Shown here in pieces: positions 1-13,289 of a DNA stretch of 64,000 nt. A model generated the notes under the pieces. The model saw nothing but the letters and a program-made list of their open reading frames with translations. It did no database searches and was not told the DNA's origin. The translations under genes and the position numbers were made by a program. How positions within the stretch are numbered: position 1 is the first letter of the stretch; every line of letters begins with the position of its first letter. Origin of the DNA: Tipula vernalis (Eukaryota > Arthropoda > Insecta > Diptera > Tipulidae); the NCBI GenBank assembly GCA_958295665.1, contig OY282558.1:355067448-355131447 (forward strand). The letters are read 5' to 3'.

Positions 1-210
1 AAGGCAGGGCTGGAATCAGAGTTATTAAAATAAAACAAGGACCAACGGCAAGAACTATTTTGGAACACTATTCGTGCTAATATGGTATTATGATCGATAC
101 CATAAATGAAAAATTAGATTTGCCAAATTTGTTTTCCATACATAGCCAACCCAGACAATTTTCCTCGCCTCCAGCACCGAATGGAACACACATATCTGTT
201 CCTATATATA

Positions 211-1369
<1,159 letters not shown>

Positions 1370-2170
1370 CGAAACTTAATTGTTGAATCGGTGTTTCGAA
1401 GCAGTCAGGTTATTCAAGATTTTCGAAATAATTCAAGTATTTTGAGATTGTCGGGTGTATTTGATAGTTCGATGTTATTAGAGAATCTTAGAGCCTAATC
1501 GAAGAATGTGATTGTTCGATATTTACGAAATTATCCGGTACTATTTTAGGGTTTCATTCTTATTGCATATCGTTTTGTTGAGCTTAGTTCTAACTTGATT
1601 AGTAGCATTTTGCTTAGTGGTATTAGTAACATTAAGCTATTTGACAAATTATTCGATATTTACACCAATTTTCTAGATTTTTACAGAGTTTTCGGTATTA
1701 TTAAAATTGTTCGAGATCAATCAGATTCACATAATATAGACATTAATCAAAATTTTTAAAGATTTTCAAATTTATTTGAATTTTGTATGGCAATGTTCTG
1801 CGCTTAGCTTTGAGTTATAGAAACTTGCAGAGTTACACATATAAATCTGGATCACGATATGTAGTAAATTTTTCGAGATTATGCCAATATTTCAACATTT
1901 CTCAGATTCCTCGATTATTCGAAATTAATCAAGAATGAGCAATTTATTTACGTTTTATATGATGGCGATTAACGCGTATAACATTTTTTTGGTTTTACAT
2001 ACATATACTTACGTATAATGCGATATTTGAGAACTTTCTAGAATATTCAAGATACTTTGAAAATTCGACGTTTTTGATACATAGTTCGAAATTCTTGATA
2101 GTTTCCAAATTATATTCGAAATTTGTGATGCTTTATTGATATATTTCGAACTCGTCACATCATTGGGTTG
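1370..2170. repeat. Degenerate TTCGAA-rich repeat tract
   Basis: The words ATTCGAAA, TTTCGAAAT, AGTTCGAAAT and related forms recur dozens of times at irregular spacing, mixed with ATTATTCGA and GATTTTCAA. It looks like a decayed short-unit satellite rather than unique DNA, but I could not define a fixed period. Confidence 0.4.
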
Positions 2171-4504
2171 ATTACAAAAAATTTCGTTTTATTTGAAGCC
2201 ATTGAACTGTACAGTCTACAACCTCGAAATCAGATACTTTTAATTAATGTGAGACTGGACAATAGGAAGAAATAATTTTTTAACTAAAAGCTTCAATTGT
2301 TCATAGGTACAAGAAGCATTTTAGGGGCCCAAGGAAAATTTTGCGAGTGGCCCGAAATTTGTAGTTACGCCACTGAGTATATGAAAGCATCTAATCTTCG
2401 ATAATCAACATTAAGGGGTAATAAATTCGAACATTGAACAGAGCTGGGCAAATCTAGACGCACGCGCCAGACTAAAGCATGAATGGCTAATAAGTTAGGC
2501 TCATAGTATGACGCGTAACAAATATCCTCGGTTTTCTTTATGAATACGGTAACGTTGCCCTTATTTTAATTTTTGGTTTACTAAAACTACTGTCAGGACC
2601 AGCTAATTGTACATTGCATTGATTTTACTTTCGAAAGTAAATCATTACATAGATCAATTCCTGAGCAAACAATCCACAATTACTTGATTTAGCCTAAATT
2701 AGTGTAATTCAGATAAACAGTATCGTAATTCTGATAAACAGTATCGTAAGCATATAGTAAACGTTCCCTTTTAAATTACAGGAGGGTACGTCCATATCGT
2801 TGACATAAGAGCATCCCCAAAATTGAACCCACCCCTCTATGAACTTTCCGCATGTGTTTCTCCTAATTTAACAATTTTTCGTCCCGTCAACTGAACACTA
2901 ACATCAGTTTCTAAGAGAGTCTGGAGCTTTCCTCAATCTACTTTGGAGATTAATAAAGTGCTTCATTGCATCAATTTTCTGGCTGAGTTATTAATATCAT
3001 TAATAGTATTATTGTCAGTTCAGGTACTCAATTCATCATTTCAACACAAAAACAATTCACACAATTGAATTGCACTAGTGGGAAATTTTCATGACGTAAA
3101 AAGTCATTCACTCATATTAATTCTGAACCTATTTAAGAATTAGGATAAGTATTAATAAGTAGAAATTAATTTTTATTGATTACACGTTTAATTGTCTTAT
3201 CAAAAATATGCTAAAAATTATAACACATACGAGTATATATTAAAAAAGTGTTTTTTATGTCAGACAATTTTTACTTACTTATTCTTAAATCTTTTATTCT
3301 TTATCAGAAAGACACTTCCCCAAACCGCATAAAGAACTCGAAGTGCCAAATCGAAACCCCATTTCTTCTTATAAAAACGTTTTCTAGTTATTTAAACGAT
3401 TTTTATCTATTTTCGATTATAAATATCCTCTTAGATCTAGTATATCAATAAAATATAATAAATCAATTTGATCCATCATCATTCTCATCAGCAGCATATC
3501 CATGGCACACAGACAATGTATCCTCTCAATGTGAAATTTTGAAATCCAACTGTGTGTTTTTCCCCATTTTCAATTTTTATTTAAAACCAATCAATAAGAA
3601 GATTACTCGTACGTACGTACATTATATGCAGTAGATGAAAATAAATAAAATATAAATCTACTATACTGTGTGTATACGTGTACTAAACAATGTGCTGTGT
3701 ACAATAAAGCGAAAATGTTTTCCATTGAAATCTGTGATTTACACATAGGGGTTGCAAAAACTCTCAGGACACTATATTACATACATACTAGTATATGACC
3801 CCAATTTTCCTATAACAATTCATTATTTCATCCATGATTTATCTTCGAGAGTGGATACAAAATATAATCGAAATAAAAAATTGTGTAATGGAACTATTGA
3901 TTTGCAATACGTATACGATACGTATTTGGCCTTTTGTGTATATCGTTGAAAAGCTCTTGCTTGATACACACACCCACATAATAATGATGATAATAATATA
4001 ATCATATAAATAGTTATCTAGATAAGTACTTATACCGTTTGATTACATTTAAATTATTCATAAATTCATGACAATTGATATTTGATAATAGAATTAAACT
4101 GAATGTGAGTAGAGAGATACGATATTCAAGAATTTAAATGATAATAACATAAATTTACATAATTTGACGTGTGTATGTAAATAATCGCATCGCTTACATA
4201 CAGTTAAAAATATGTGCTTTAATAATCATGTGTACAACAAACATATCAAATTTGGCAATTTTTTATTTTTTTTGCATTGAACTTTGATGCTGATGCACGA
4301 GTGAATTTTTATAATTTTGATAAAATGAAATTTGTGTCTGTAGAAAATATATCGCAAAATATTGATGTAAGCTTAGAAAATATAAGTCGAGTAACATGAG
4401 AAGAAATAAGGTGATCAACACCATTGAAATGTATCGTTTATATGGAAACGTGAGCTGTCTCCCATAGTATTTCTAAATAGAATAGGTTAGAGAGGATTAC
4501 CTTT
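2171..4504. other. AT-rich non-coding stretch
   Basis: No gene, RNA or transposon domain recognised. Short open frames here (for example 3248-3451) show no recognisable motif and fit chance in AT-rich DNA. A short palindromic ACGTACGTAC run lies near 3610. Confidence 0.5.
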
Positions 4505-4665
4505 TATAAAATTATCACTTAGGTGGGGGGAGGGGGGGGGATTTTGTTCCATCATCATGTCCTATGCGTTTACCCAAATTTGTAGTAATTATAGCAAATG
4601 TTTCTTGCCGATGTTGTTGAAGTTGTTCCGTCTCTTCTTTCTTGTCCACTCGCCCCCCATAATTC
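4505..4665 (-). repeat. Dispersed repeat, copy A (partner at 27270-27395)
   Basis: On the minus strand this matches 27270-27395 on the plus strand. Shared stretches include a GGAGGCGAGT-like start, TACAAATTT, a GACCGCATGG-like segment and then CATGATGATGGAACAAAATCCC. The match covers about 125 bp with gaps. In this copy the C-rich segment has expanded to a near-pure G-run on the plus strand (4525-4540). The pattern suggests two decayed copies of a short conserved sequence, perhaps part of a transposon; family unknown. Confidence 0.6.
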
Positions 4666-7600
4666 TAATAAAAATACAAGTACAAACAACGTAACGTAAG
4701 AAGGACACCAGACTTAATCAACAAATTTAGATATAGAGCTGAATTAGGCAAATGTAGGATTTTAAATGTCTCTGTGTGAATTGGCCCTAGCGATGAGCTT
4801 TAAGAAATTTATAAGCGATAAGAAATTTACGTTTGAAGATATTCGTGTGATATCTGTAAATTAATATGATACATCATTTCTTGCTCCAGTTTTTAAACTG
4901 GTGTCAGTCACTCTAGTTATTTTTCATTAAAGCTTCAAACGGTCAAACGGTTTGCACGATTTTCAAATTTACTTTGCCAAGCTAAATATTTTTTTTTAGA
5001 GAAGCCTTAAAATTACACATAATATAGTAAGCAAGACAAAATATGTGGCTTACTCAAATCTGAATAACCGCTGGTGTTTTTCACTGATATATGTACATCT
5101 CTTGTATTCAAAGGATTGATATAATTTAATTGAAACTTTTTCCTTACGGTAAGAATAATTTTTATACTAATACTTTAGAAGATCAATTTCGGGTTGCCCC
5201 AAAGTAAATTGCAAATCGTAGTATTTTCTCCTCTTAGCTGGAGTAGAATCACCTGACCGCCTCCATTTAATTGTAAAGACAGTTTAAGGTAGTCCAGGCT
5301 ACTCTGGTAGTTCCCACCTGGCTCTCAATGTTATTTCTATTATTGATATCCACACAATAATAGAGAATTAATATTGCAGTACCATAAAGTAGATGTAGTA
5401 AAAGTACATTTAGTAGATGTAACTTTGATTGGAATTGCATACAATATAGCTTATAAATTCTCACGACGACATCCGGCCCAATATCATGAGGATGTTCTAT
5501 ATCAAATGCTCTAGCATTGCACCCACGCTTCCTTTAGGCATACGCGAACTCCCATCACACCAAAAGTCCCTGCACATATCCTCTTCCACATCGAAACAAA
5601 TAACCAAACGGATAACCGTAACCATACCATACCCATAACCCATTACACAAAACCTTGTCAAACCACTTCTAGACAAATTAACAACTTCACTAAACCTAAT
5701 CTAGAAAATTCAAATACACCACAATCTCTCTCAAGCTTTAAGTGTATTGCTTTGGTAAAGCTTATGTGAAAGACATTAAACAAAAAATTTATCGAATAAT
5801 AAATCAAACCAGCCAGATCAACTAATCTGGTTTTACCAAAGCACTACACCATTTAACATCACAAAAACTACAACGTTCCAGTAACAGTTAATAAAATGAC
5901 AAGATCTGAGGATCAATTATATATCTCCTGAAATGTTTCTGGCATTTCATAGGCAAACATTAGGGCAGTTCCTAAAGAGCGATAAGATGAAGAATTCAAC
6001 TCCGACAAGTTAATCAAATTCTAGTATGTTTAAATTAATTTTTAAAAAATTCAAATAAATTTTGAATAGAATTTAACTGTAACTGAGCGTTTGTATAAGA
6101 ATTGGCTTAATAGGATTTAAAGATTTTAAATAACATCTGATGATTTCTATAGCAAAACTCCTGCAAACCCATAAAATAACTCAAGAAAGTACAGAAAATT
6201 CAAACCGATTTCAATCAAATCATACTGCAAAGACAAATATCTGACAGTTGTTACCTACAACATTAAAACTAAGTGCCTCCTTAAAGAAACTTAATTAAAC
6301 TATATGTCATTTAGTTCAAATGTGGCCATTACAAAGTACAAACATAGTTAATTAAAGTAATAGACTTCTAAAGAGGAAAATCTTATGAAAATTTGGCAGT
6401 CAAACTTTAACAACCAGGTCGGCATTAGCACTATTCATAGCTAGGCTATTTAAATAGCTAGGTTGTTAACTTCTTTCCTGAGCTCATCCTGTTCTTTCTC
6501 ACAAATTTTACAATCTAACATTTTACGGGTACTTTCATTTGGAATCGATACGATGTTTCGAGCAAAAATATTCTACAGACGTAATGGAAAAAGATTTCGT
6601 TGTTTTGAAAATTTAAATTGTTTCTTATTAAAGTCATCAATGGTAACTTTTTCGATTGAATTCAAGAATATGGACGCTGTACGAATCAATTTATTTCCAT
6701 AAAGAAATAAAATGTTTTCACAGTATTTTATAATTTGTTCATTTGCTTTTAGTTAGGTTCTACATAACTGTTCTGAAATCTCGTTGAGAAATATGCCGGT
6801 CCCAGATTTGACAGTGACATGATGGAGGTTATCAAAGCTAATTATTTAATTAGGGGTAAGGGGCTTTATTTCCATTTATTTCTTAGCCATTTAAAAGTTA
6901 CTGACTACAATGGTTGAATCTGATGAAATTTGTCATATTTCGCGGGACCCCTATATCAAAGGGTTCCAGTTTATTGCATTAGCTGCTCCCTGTGTTGCCG
7001 ATTCTATTAGCAGCTTCAAAAATTATAAGAACAATAGCTAAGAATCAGGTTTGTAGCTGTATTGTATTAGCATTTGGTTTCTCTTGAAGCCTAAACTCGA
7101 TGGTATAACAATTGAATTGGTACCAAATTTAAATTTTAAAGTCATATTTCTCGTCACACTATCGTAAAAAAGCCCAAATAAAACATTGAAGGCGGTATTA
7201 AAAAATATCTATTTAAGTCACTGTCTTCTAGTTTTAATGTAATTATCGTTATATTTTTACTAGTATAACAAAAATGATAGAAAATAAGTAAATTTGAAGG
7301 GTAGTTTGACCACAAATTTTTACAGGCCAGAATCAATGTATAGTGAAGCGAATGATTCCTACACTTTATAAGGGAGGAATTTTTGGTTGTAAAATCGATG
7401 TCTTAGTCACTGATGGTCATGCTAAAATGATTCTCACCACAAATATTATTTTGAAAGCACTCAATAACATGGCATATTCAGATTCACTTAGTCATCTCTA
7501 CGATTATCTCTTACAGGCCATCGAAAACCAATTAAGGACAAACTTTGAATCTTTAGGAATGCGAGCACAATCGCGACTGCATTATAATCGATGTTTGTCC

Positions 7601-8866
7601 AAGGTCAATAACTCAGTCATATAGAAAAAATAAGTATATACTCAAAATTCTACTGGATCTGTTAAACCTTGTGTGTTTCAGTCAATCTACTCTAGAATTG
7701 TTAAATAAGTTCAGTCATTGGCAATTATTTTGACGCAACCGGAAGGGTAGTGAAGCATTCCATATTTCACATACCATAGCCACAAACAAATATTGCACTA
7801 AGCATGCGATTTAAATATGAACTCACATTTAATTCCACTAGGTGAATTAATTTGTTCGGTGCATGTGCATGATACTGATACTATCAAACGTTTCTTGGAA
7901 GGAAAATAAGGAATACATATTTTATACATACAAACTAAAGAAAAACTTCCTAAAGATATACAAAAAAAAAGAATTCTATGTTGGTTGTGTGTTGTGGAAT
8001 GCTAAATAGTAACAATTTGGAAACCACAGATAATTTTTTTTGAAGCGATTTGTATTATTTTGACTTCCAAATCATCAAATTTTAATCAAAATTTAAATCG
8101 ATTACTTAACAAATTATATTATCTATTGTGAACACAAACCTCTTCGCCTTGGCACTTTTTTAAAATAGTGAGTAAGAGAACAACAAAGCTAGAAAAAATG
8201 GTTCATTTTTTAAATTTGTACGTGACCTAGCGTGTTTGAGGATTTGTCTTCATTTTATAAATTACGTTCTCAGTTGCTAGTGGATTTATATAAAAAAATG
8301 TATCATGCTCAAATTCATTTAGTTTGGAAAAAGTTCTTCTTTCACCATTAACAGCGACAAGAAAATATCTAAAATATGAAGAGATACCTAAGTTAAGGCC
8401 AACATTTGATATCCCTCTTCAAGATGATTTTAATTTCAACCAAACGTCACTGACTAGTTGTAATCTTCAATAGATTTTGAGGCTTCAAGCTGTGAAGGGA
8501 AGAAAAGCGAAAATTATTTTTGTAATTACAGTATTGGCATTATAGTTGTTAAACCAAATAATATTGTTTACAATATAAAAATATGTAGATTCATTCATTG
8601 CGCACTAGGTCATTTTCGACCGTTCAATAAAAGACGTAATAATAATTGGGAGGTCCATGGCGAATTGTGCAGTTTTCGATGGCAACAGGTTCGCCAATAA
8701 AAGTCAATCCGGCAACCATATATTAATCTATTCCAAATATTAGCCACTTTTCCTCGATATGTTTTTACATTTTGAATTATTTAAACAAATCATTTTATTG
8801 GTACAGGGCTCTTTATTTTTTACTTATTTAAGCTTTCAATCCAAATTCAGAATCTTTGTCATAAGG
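4666..8866. other. AT-rich non-coding stretch
   Basis: No conserved protein motif, tRNA or rRNA seen. The two longest plus-strand frames (6463-6702 and 7343-7624, 79 and 93 codons) have no motif I recognise, no neighbours and no promoter context, so I do not call them genes. A perfect 12-bp inverted repeat (TGCTTTGGTAAA and its complement, around 5752 and 5833) is separated by about 70 bp. Confidence 0.5.
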
Positions 8867-8970
8867 ATGAGTTTCTTTTTATATAAAAATTCCACATAAA
8901 ACAATCAAACATTTGATATTAGAAACCGATTTTTCATGGAAACTCACAACCTAGACAATTTTTTGAAACA
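8867..8970. repeat. Direct repeat flanking the Penelope-like element (left copy)
   Basis: About 104 bp that match 11191-11291 in the same orientation at roughly 80% by eye. Landmarks are ATGAGTT, AAAAATTCCA, CAATCAAAC, CGATTTTT, ATGGAAAC and CCTAGACAATTTTT in the same order and spacing. The two copies bracket the Penelope-like relic. Penelope-like elements often carry terminal direct repeats (pseudo-LTRs), which would explain the position, but an unrelated repeat is possible. Confidence 0.6.
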
Positions 8971-9993
8971 TTTCTTGGCTAAAGCGTTTTCATGTAGAAA
9001 GGTTGTACAAAGGTTGAGTGAGACAAAAAACTTAAATAAATCATACGAGTTGCTCTAAGCAGAATCTTCCACAATATTATTCAAATTTTCCCAAATCAAT
9101 CTTTTCCTAAAATTGGTTTGTTTATCGAGAATTTTGACGTTATCTAAATTGATTAAATGATTTGTATTTTCAGATGAATTGTAAGTGAACTAATATTTGA
9201 ATTTAGATTTTTGTTGGTGTCATGTCTCTGTTGAAAAATTCTTTTTTCCAAAAATTGTTTTGTCTCTCCGGTATACGTAGCGTTGTTACTAAACCAGATT
9301 TGATTGTTTTTAAAGGTACCTTGCGTCTTTAATTTTGGAAAACATATTTTCATTTAAGCTTGTGGCTGCAGACGTTTTATTTATTCATGTCGATTTTTGA
9401 TATTGTCTTTTCGGGATATTGGTTAATCACTAATGTATCTTTAAGAATTTTTAATAGGTTGTGAACTTTAGTACCGGAAAGCTTTATAATTTTTTGGGTT
9501 AAAATTATATTGTGGTAATAATATAAGTGGCTGGAAGCCATGAATTAATATTTATATATCTGCCTGATCAGATATCTATTTGTATTTCGTATCTACAATA
9601 TAAATTTTGCCATTTGGTTCGTGAATTAACAAAATTTACAAAAAAGCAATTTTGTTATTAACTTCTTTTTCTAAAATAAATCTTATTCTATTAACAAGGT
9701 ACCGTAGTAATTATGTCGTCCACATATCTCAAGTAGAATACAGGTTGAAAGTCCAAAGAGTTTAACACTGAATTTTCAAGTTTTTCATTACTAAATTTAT
9801 TAATGTGGAACTTATAGGAGAACCCATAGGGGAGCCAAAAGTTTGTTTATAAATTTTGTTATCAAGAGAAACTTCTGAATTGTAGTACAGTAAACAATTG
9901 AATTTTGTTAATTTAGATTTAAAATTTTTTTTTATATATTTCCAATTTAGACTGATAATATTTCGTACAATTTGGCTATCAACATTTGTAAAC

Positions 9994-10004
9994 AAAGATT
10001 TAAC
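9994..10004. repeat. Target-site duplication, left copy (AAAGATTTAAC)
   Basis: 11 bp identical to 10338-10348. Together they flank the 333-bp insertion in the Penelope-like RT. Confidence 0.85.
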
Positions 10005-10036
<32 letters not shown>

Positions 10037-10048
10037 TTGTTGAATGTT

Positions 10049-10088
<40 letters not shown>

Positions 10089-10337
10089 ATTAGCGTTCAC
10101 AGCTTATGTGATTGTCGTGAAGAAGAAAAAATTGTAATTGAATTTATCTGTATTATTAGTACGATTCGCTAGTACATAAAGCACAGGACATACTGTATAT
10201 ATAGAATGTAAATTGTGGTATAGTCAGTCCAGTCGCCGCGGCCTGATGAGAGGATTGATTTTTTCATAATCATAAGCTCATCAGTTCGAAACTAGATTGA
10301 ATTCTCTTACAATCTTCGGAACATATTAAATTAAAAA
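10005..10337. mobile_element. 333-bp insertion in the Penelope RT, with 11-bp target duplication
   Basis: The segment is bounded by the identical 11-mer AAAGATTTAAC at 9994-10004 and 10338-10348. It interrupts the RT codons for the DVKSLFTN motif, which read through in frame when the insert and one 11-mer are ignored. It begins with T27, a 21-bp spacer and A31 (10005-10083), then ~250 bp of unique sequence ending in an A-rich tail. Possible RNA polymerase III boxes on the plus strand are an A-box-like TGGTATAGTCAG (10216-10227) and a B-box-like GTTCGAAAC (10284-10292). A retroposon such as a SINE is the likeliest identity; orientation is ambiguous. Confidence 0.75.
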
Positions 10338-10348
10338 AAAGATTTAAC
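10338..10348. repeat. Target-site duplication, right copy (AAAGATTTAAC)
   Basis: Second copy of the 11-bp duplication. On the minus strand it encodes the start of the DVKSLFTN motif. Confidence 0.85.
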
Positions 10349-11190
10349 ATCTAAAGCGATTAACATGGAATTTGGTGGGATGGTATAACGTTATATTAGT
10401 TTTGTTTTTGAAATCCTCAGAATTTAAAATTAAATTTGGTTTAATAATATTGCCTAAAAATGATGATAACAATTATGTCGGGTTATTGCTAAATTCCTCC
10501 AATTCTTTTACTACAGAACTAATTGTTGTCTGTATCGGTAAAGAGTTGCCTTTGAAAAATTTCTACGTACGTCGAGGTGTCGTGGTGTCGTAATGTTAAA
10601 ACCGCTACGTTTCCTATGTCTGCTTTTGTCACTAAAATATCTGGATTGTCTCACAAAACATCTTCGTTTGTTTCACCTATGTTATAATTCTTTTTTGTTT
10701 GTTTTTGTGCTGTTTTTGTAGTTTGTCAAAATATTTATAAAATTGTTTTGAATATGAATACGACCGTTGTCTTCTAAATTAAAAATGGCAATTTCCGCAT
10801 CTGAAATAATTTTGAAAAGAGGCATCGCAGTACCAATGGTATGTGGGTAAAATGTATTTCCTAAACTTAATATGAATTTTACATGCATTGGTGCATTTAT
10901 TACTAGTACCAAATAAGCCATTTGTTATTTCGTTTATATTGTCTCGTGTAATTGTATTAAATTTTGTTGTTTGTCTCACCCTAATTTTATCAAACTGGTA
11001 ATTGAAAGTTAAAACTGATCTGCGATGAAATAATTAATATAAATTGCTGAACAAACCATCATGAAGAGAACGGCTTGATCACTAAGAATACAAATTCATT
11101 GTCCAATATTGAAATTGGTTTTCAATTTCCGGGTTTTGAAAAATATTTTCCTTTTGGGCGCTCAAAAGCACAGTGAAAATTATTTTCAAA

Positions 11191-11291
11191 ATGAGTTCCT
11201 TTACACAAAAATTCCATATGAAGCAATCAAACGTTTGTCACTAAAAATCGATTTTTATGGAAACGCTCAGCCTAGACAATTTTTCGAAAAA
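11191..11291. repeat. Direct repeat flanking the Penelope-like element (right copy)
   Basis: Partner of 8867-8970 in the same orientation, about 80% alike by eye, lying about 200 bp beyond the N-terminal end of the Penelope relic. Confidence 0.6.
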
Positions 11292-11345
11292 ATTTCAAAA
11301 CACAAAAACCAAAACCACCCAAAAAAAGAAATGGCCTTGACGTAG

Positions 11346-13289
11346 CGAGGTGGCTTGATGATATCTTTGAAACTATTTATTCCTTAGATATAAAGAAGGA
11401 AGGTCTGATCCTTATTCTATAATTTTTGCCTCCTATATAGTTACGTTATGGGCTTGGTGCTTCACCACATTGATTCTGACCTATAAAGATTTATGTTAAA
11501 ACTACCTTCAAGTATAACGATAATTACATTAAAACATTTGGATTTTCCACTTTTTTGTCTAGATGCCACTTTCCTGTTAATTTGTGTAGCTAGAGAGATC
11601 GTGCATGGCTTTAATTAATACATACCTTCATTAATACCTTCATTCACCGAATTTGTATTATTATCGGAGCAAGAATGTTCGGTCAGGGGATGCACTTCCA
11701 TAAGCTTTAATTATAAGTTAAAAATAAAATAGTTTCAATTGGATTGACCTCCTTCATAAATCACCTTTATCAACAAAATGAGCTTCAAGCATAAGAAATT
11801 ATCATCAAGATTATTTCGAGTGGACACCAAATTGTTTTTTTTTCACTTTACATCCTTCTAGATTTCACCACTCAACAAAACCATAATTTCGAATACAGCA
11901 ACAAGGACAATAAAAAACTTGTCGTCGGCTCTCATGTTGTTTTTCTCTTTTGCATAGTATTACATAAAATTAAATATAGAATTTATTTATTTTCTATTCA
12001 AAAATAATTTAATTTCTTTTAATGAGCATTACAAAAAAAAAAAAGTAAATAAAAATAAAGGAAAATGTTGAAAAACATGAAAACATCAGAAAGAGTGAAA
12101 ATTATGCTAATCAAAATTTCATAACCTTGAAATAATTATTATTAACAAAAATATGGAAATTATAACATAACAACCTACTCGAAAGCATAAATATCAGTTT
12201 TTTGCTTAATTCATACAGTTTTTCTCAGCCCTTTATAAAACAATAAAACAGTAGATTTTGTTAATAGTAGAGCTTGTAAAATACTACAAGAATTGTATAT
12301 ACGATAGATAGATAATCTCATAACAACAAAATTACCAGTAGCTGAATCTATTCAAGTAAGGAAGAAATTATGAACATAATATACCATAACAAGAACAAAA
12401 TTGAATTTTTTTATTTTTCTTCAGTTCGCATTGCAAATAAATTTCCATGGTATAATTTTCAATTTTTCTATATCTTCAATAATATGGTTGTTAAAGCAAT
12501 ATAATGCTGTAAAAAATTGCAAAAAGCGAAAAGTGAATAAATAAAAATTGAAATTGGGTTTAGAAAGAAAATTTGTTGAAAATGATTTCCATTAACCTTA
12601 GTCATTTTTCAGCTAAATACGAATTCGTTTAGCGTTTTAATGAAATTTATTATTGAGTTAAGGTTTTGATGTATTTCATATTTAATGGTTTGGCTTTGAG
12701 TACATGATGCGGTTTTATGTAAAAAAATACTTTTGTGTTAATTATTATCAGTTAGCCAGATCAACAATTAAAGTGAAACGTAAAATCTTATATATCATTA
12801 TAAGAGGTACGAAGTGAGGCCACGTTAATAAAACCAATCAATTACTGATGAAATTATCCTAATCCTTATCAAACAAAAATATCTATCCCATTGGAATGAA
12901 CAGTGAATTAATTTTTGAAAACAGTTTCAAAACACTGTGCCAAATAAAATAATCGGAAGTTTGGAAAGCATAAATAAGTCGGAATATATACCAATATATA
13001 CTAATCCTCAATAAATTTAGAGAAAAAAAAATGTCCCATTTGGCGTTACCCAATATTGAGTTACCATTCTTGGTATCATTGGAGGTTTCATGTGGATGAA
13101 AACATTACTTACCGGTGGAAAACTATTGACTGGTGATTCTTGTTGCCGACACTGCAATACATCGCACCATTCACTAATTCACGAATTTGCAGATGGACTG
13201 CATCAAAAGCAGCAATAAAATTCATGGATATAGATGTGAAACCTTTAACAGGCAAATTCAATATTTTATCTTAATTTGAATGAAAGTGA
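11346..13289. other. AT-rich non-coding stretch
   Basis: No gene, RNA or mobile-element domain recognised in nearly 2 kb. Confidence 0.5.

Larger units (their letters stand above)
9150..10985 (-). pseudogene. Penelope-like element (reverse transcriptase + GIY-YIG endonuclease), decayed
   Basis: Minus-strand relic of a Penelope-like retroelement. Such elements encode a telomerase-related reverse transcriptase followed by a GIY-YIG endonuclease. In order: an N-terminal domain (10979-10682, with a SLGNTFYPH...FINILTNYKN region); the PLE-typical ILVTKADIGNV motif near 10640; RT motif DVKSLFTN, split by an insertion between 10349 and 10004; the GSPMGSPISSTLINLVM motif near 9800; the catalytic RYVDD at 9729-9715; and a C-terminal GIY-YIG block (YTGETKQFLEKRI followed by RHDTN, 9290-9200). 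Stops and frameshifts separate these parts, so it is dead. The linkage of YVDD RT and GIY-YIG on one strand in this order is diagnostic; a plain LINE would carry an EEP endonuclease at the N-terminus instead. Confidence 0.87.

Noticed and set aside
7343..7624. 93-codon plus-strand frame as a host gene
   Set aside because: No motif, no splice or promoter context, no partner frame. Length is within chance for 64 kb of AT-rich DNA.
10240..10320. Hammerhead-ribozyme-like CTGATGAG...CGAAAC in the insert inside the Penelope element
   Set aside because: CTGATGAG pairs perfectly with CTCATCAG 26 bases later, so the supposed single-stranded core would be in a stem. Stem II would have only 2-3 pairs, and stem III does not place a U-H cleavage site next to the GAAA. 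Treated as a hairpin or tRNA-like region instead; a covariance search would settle it.
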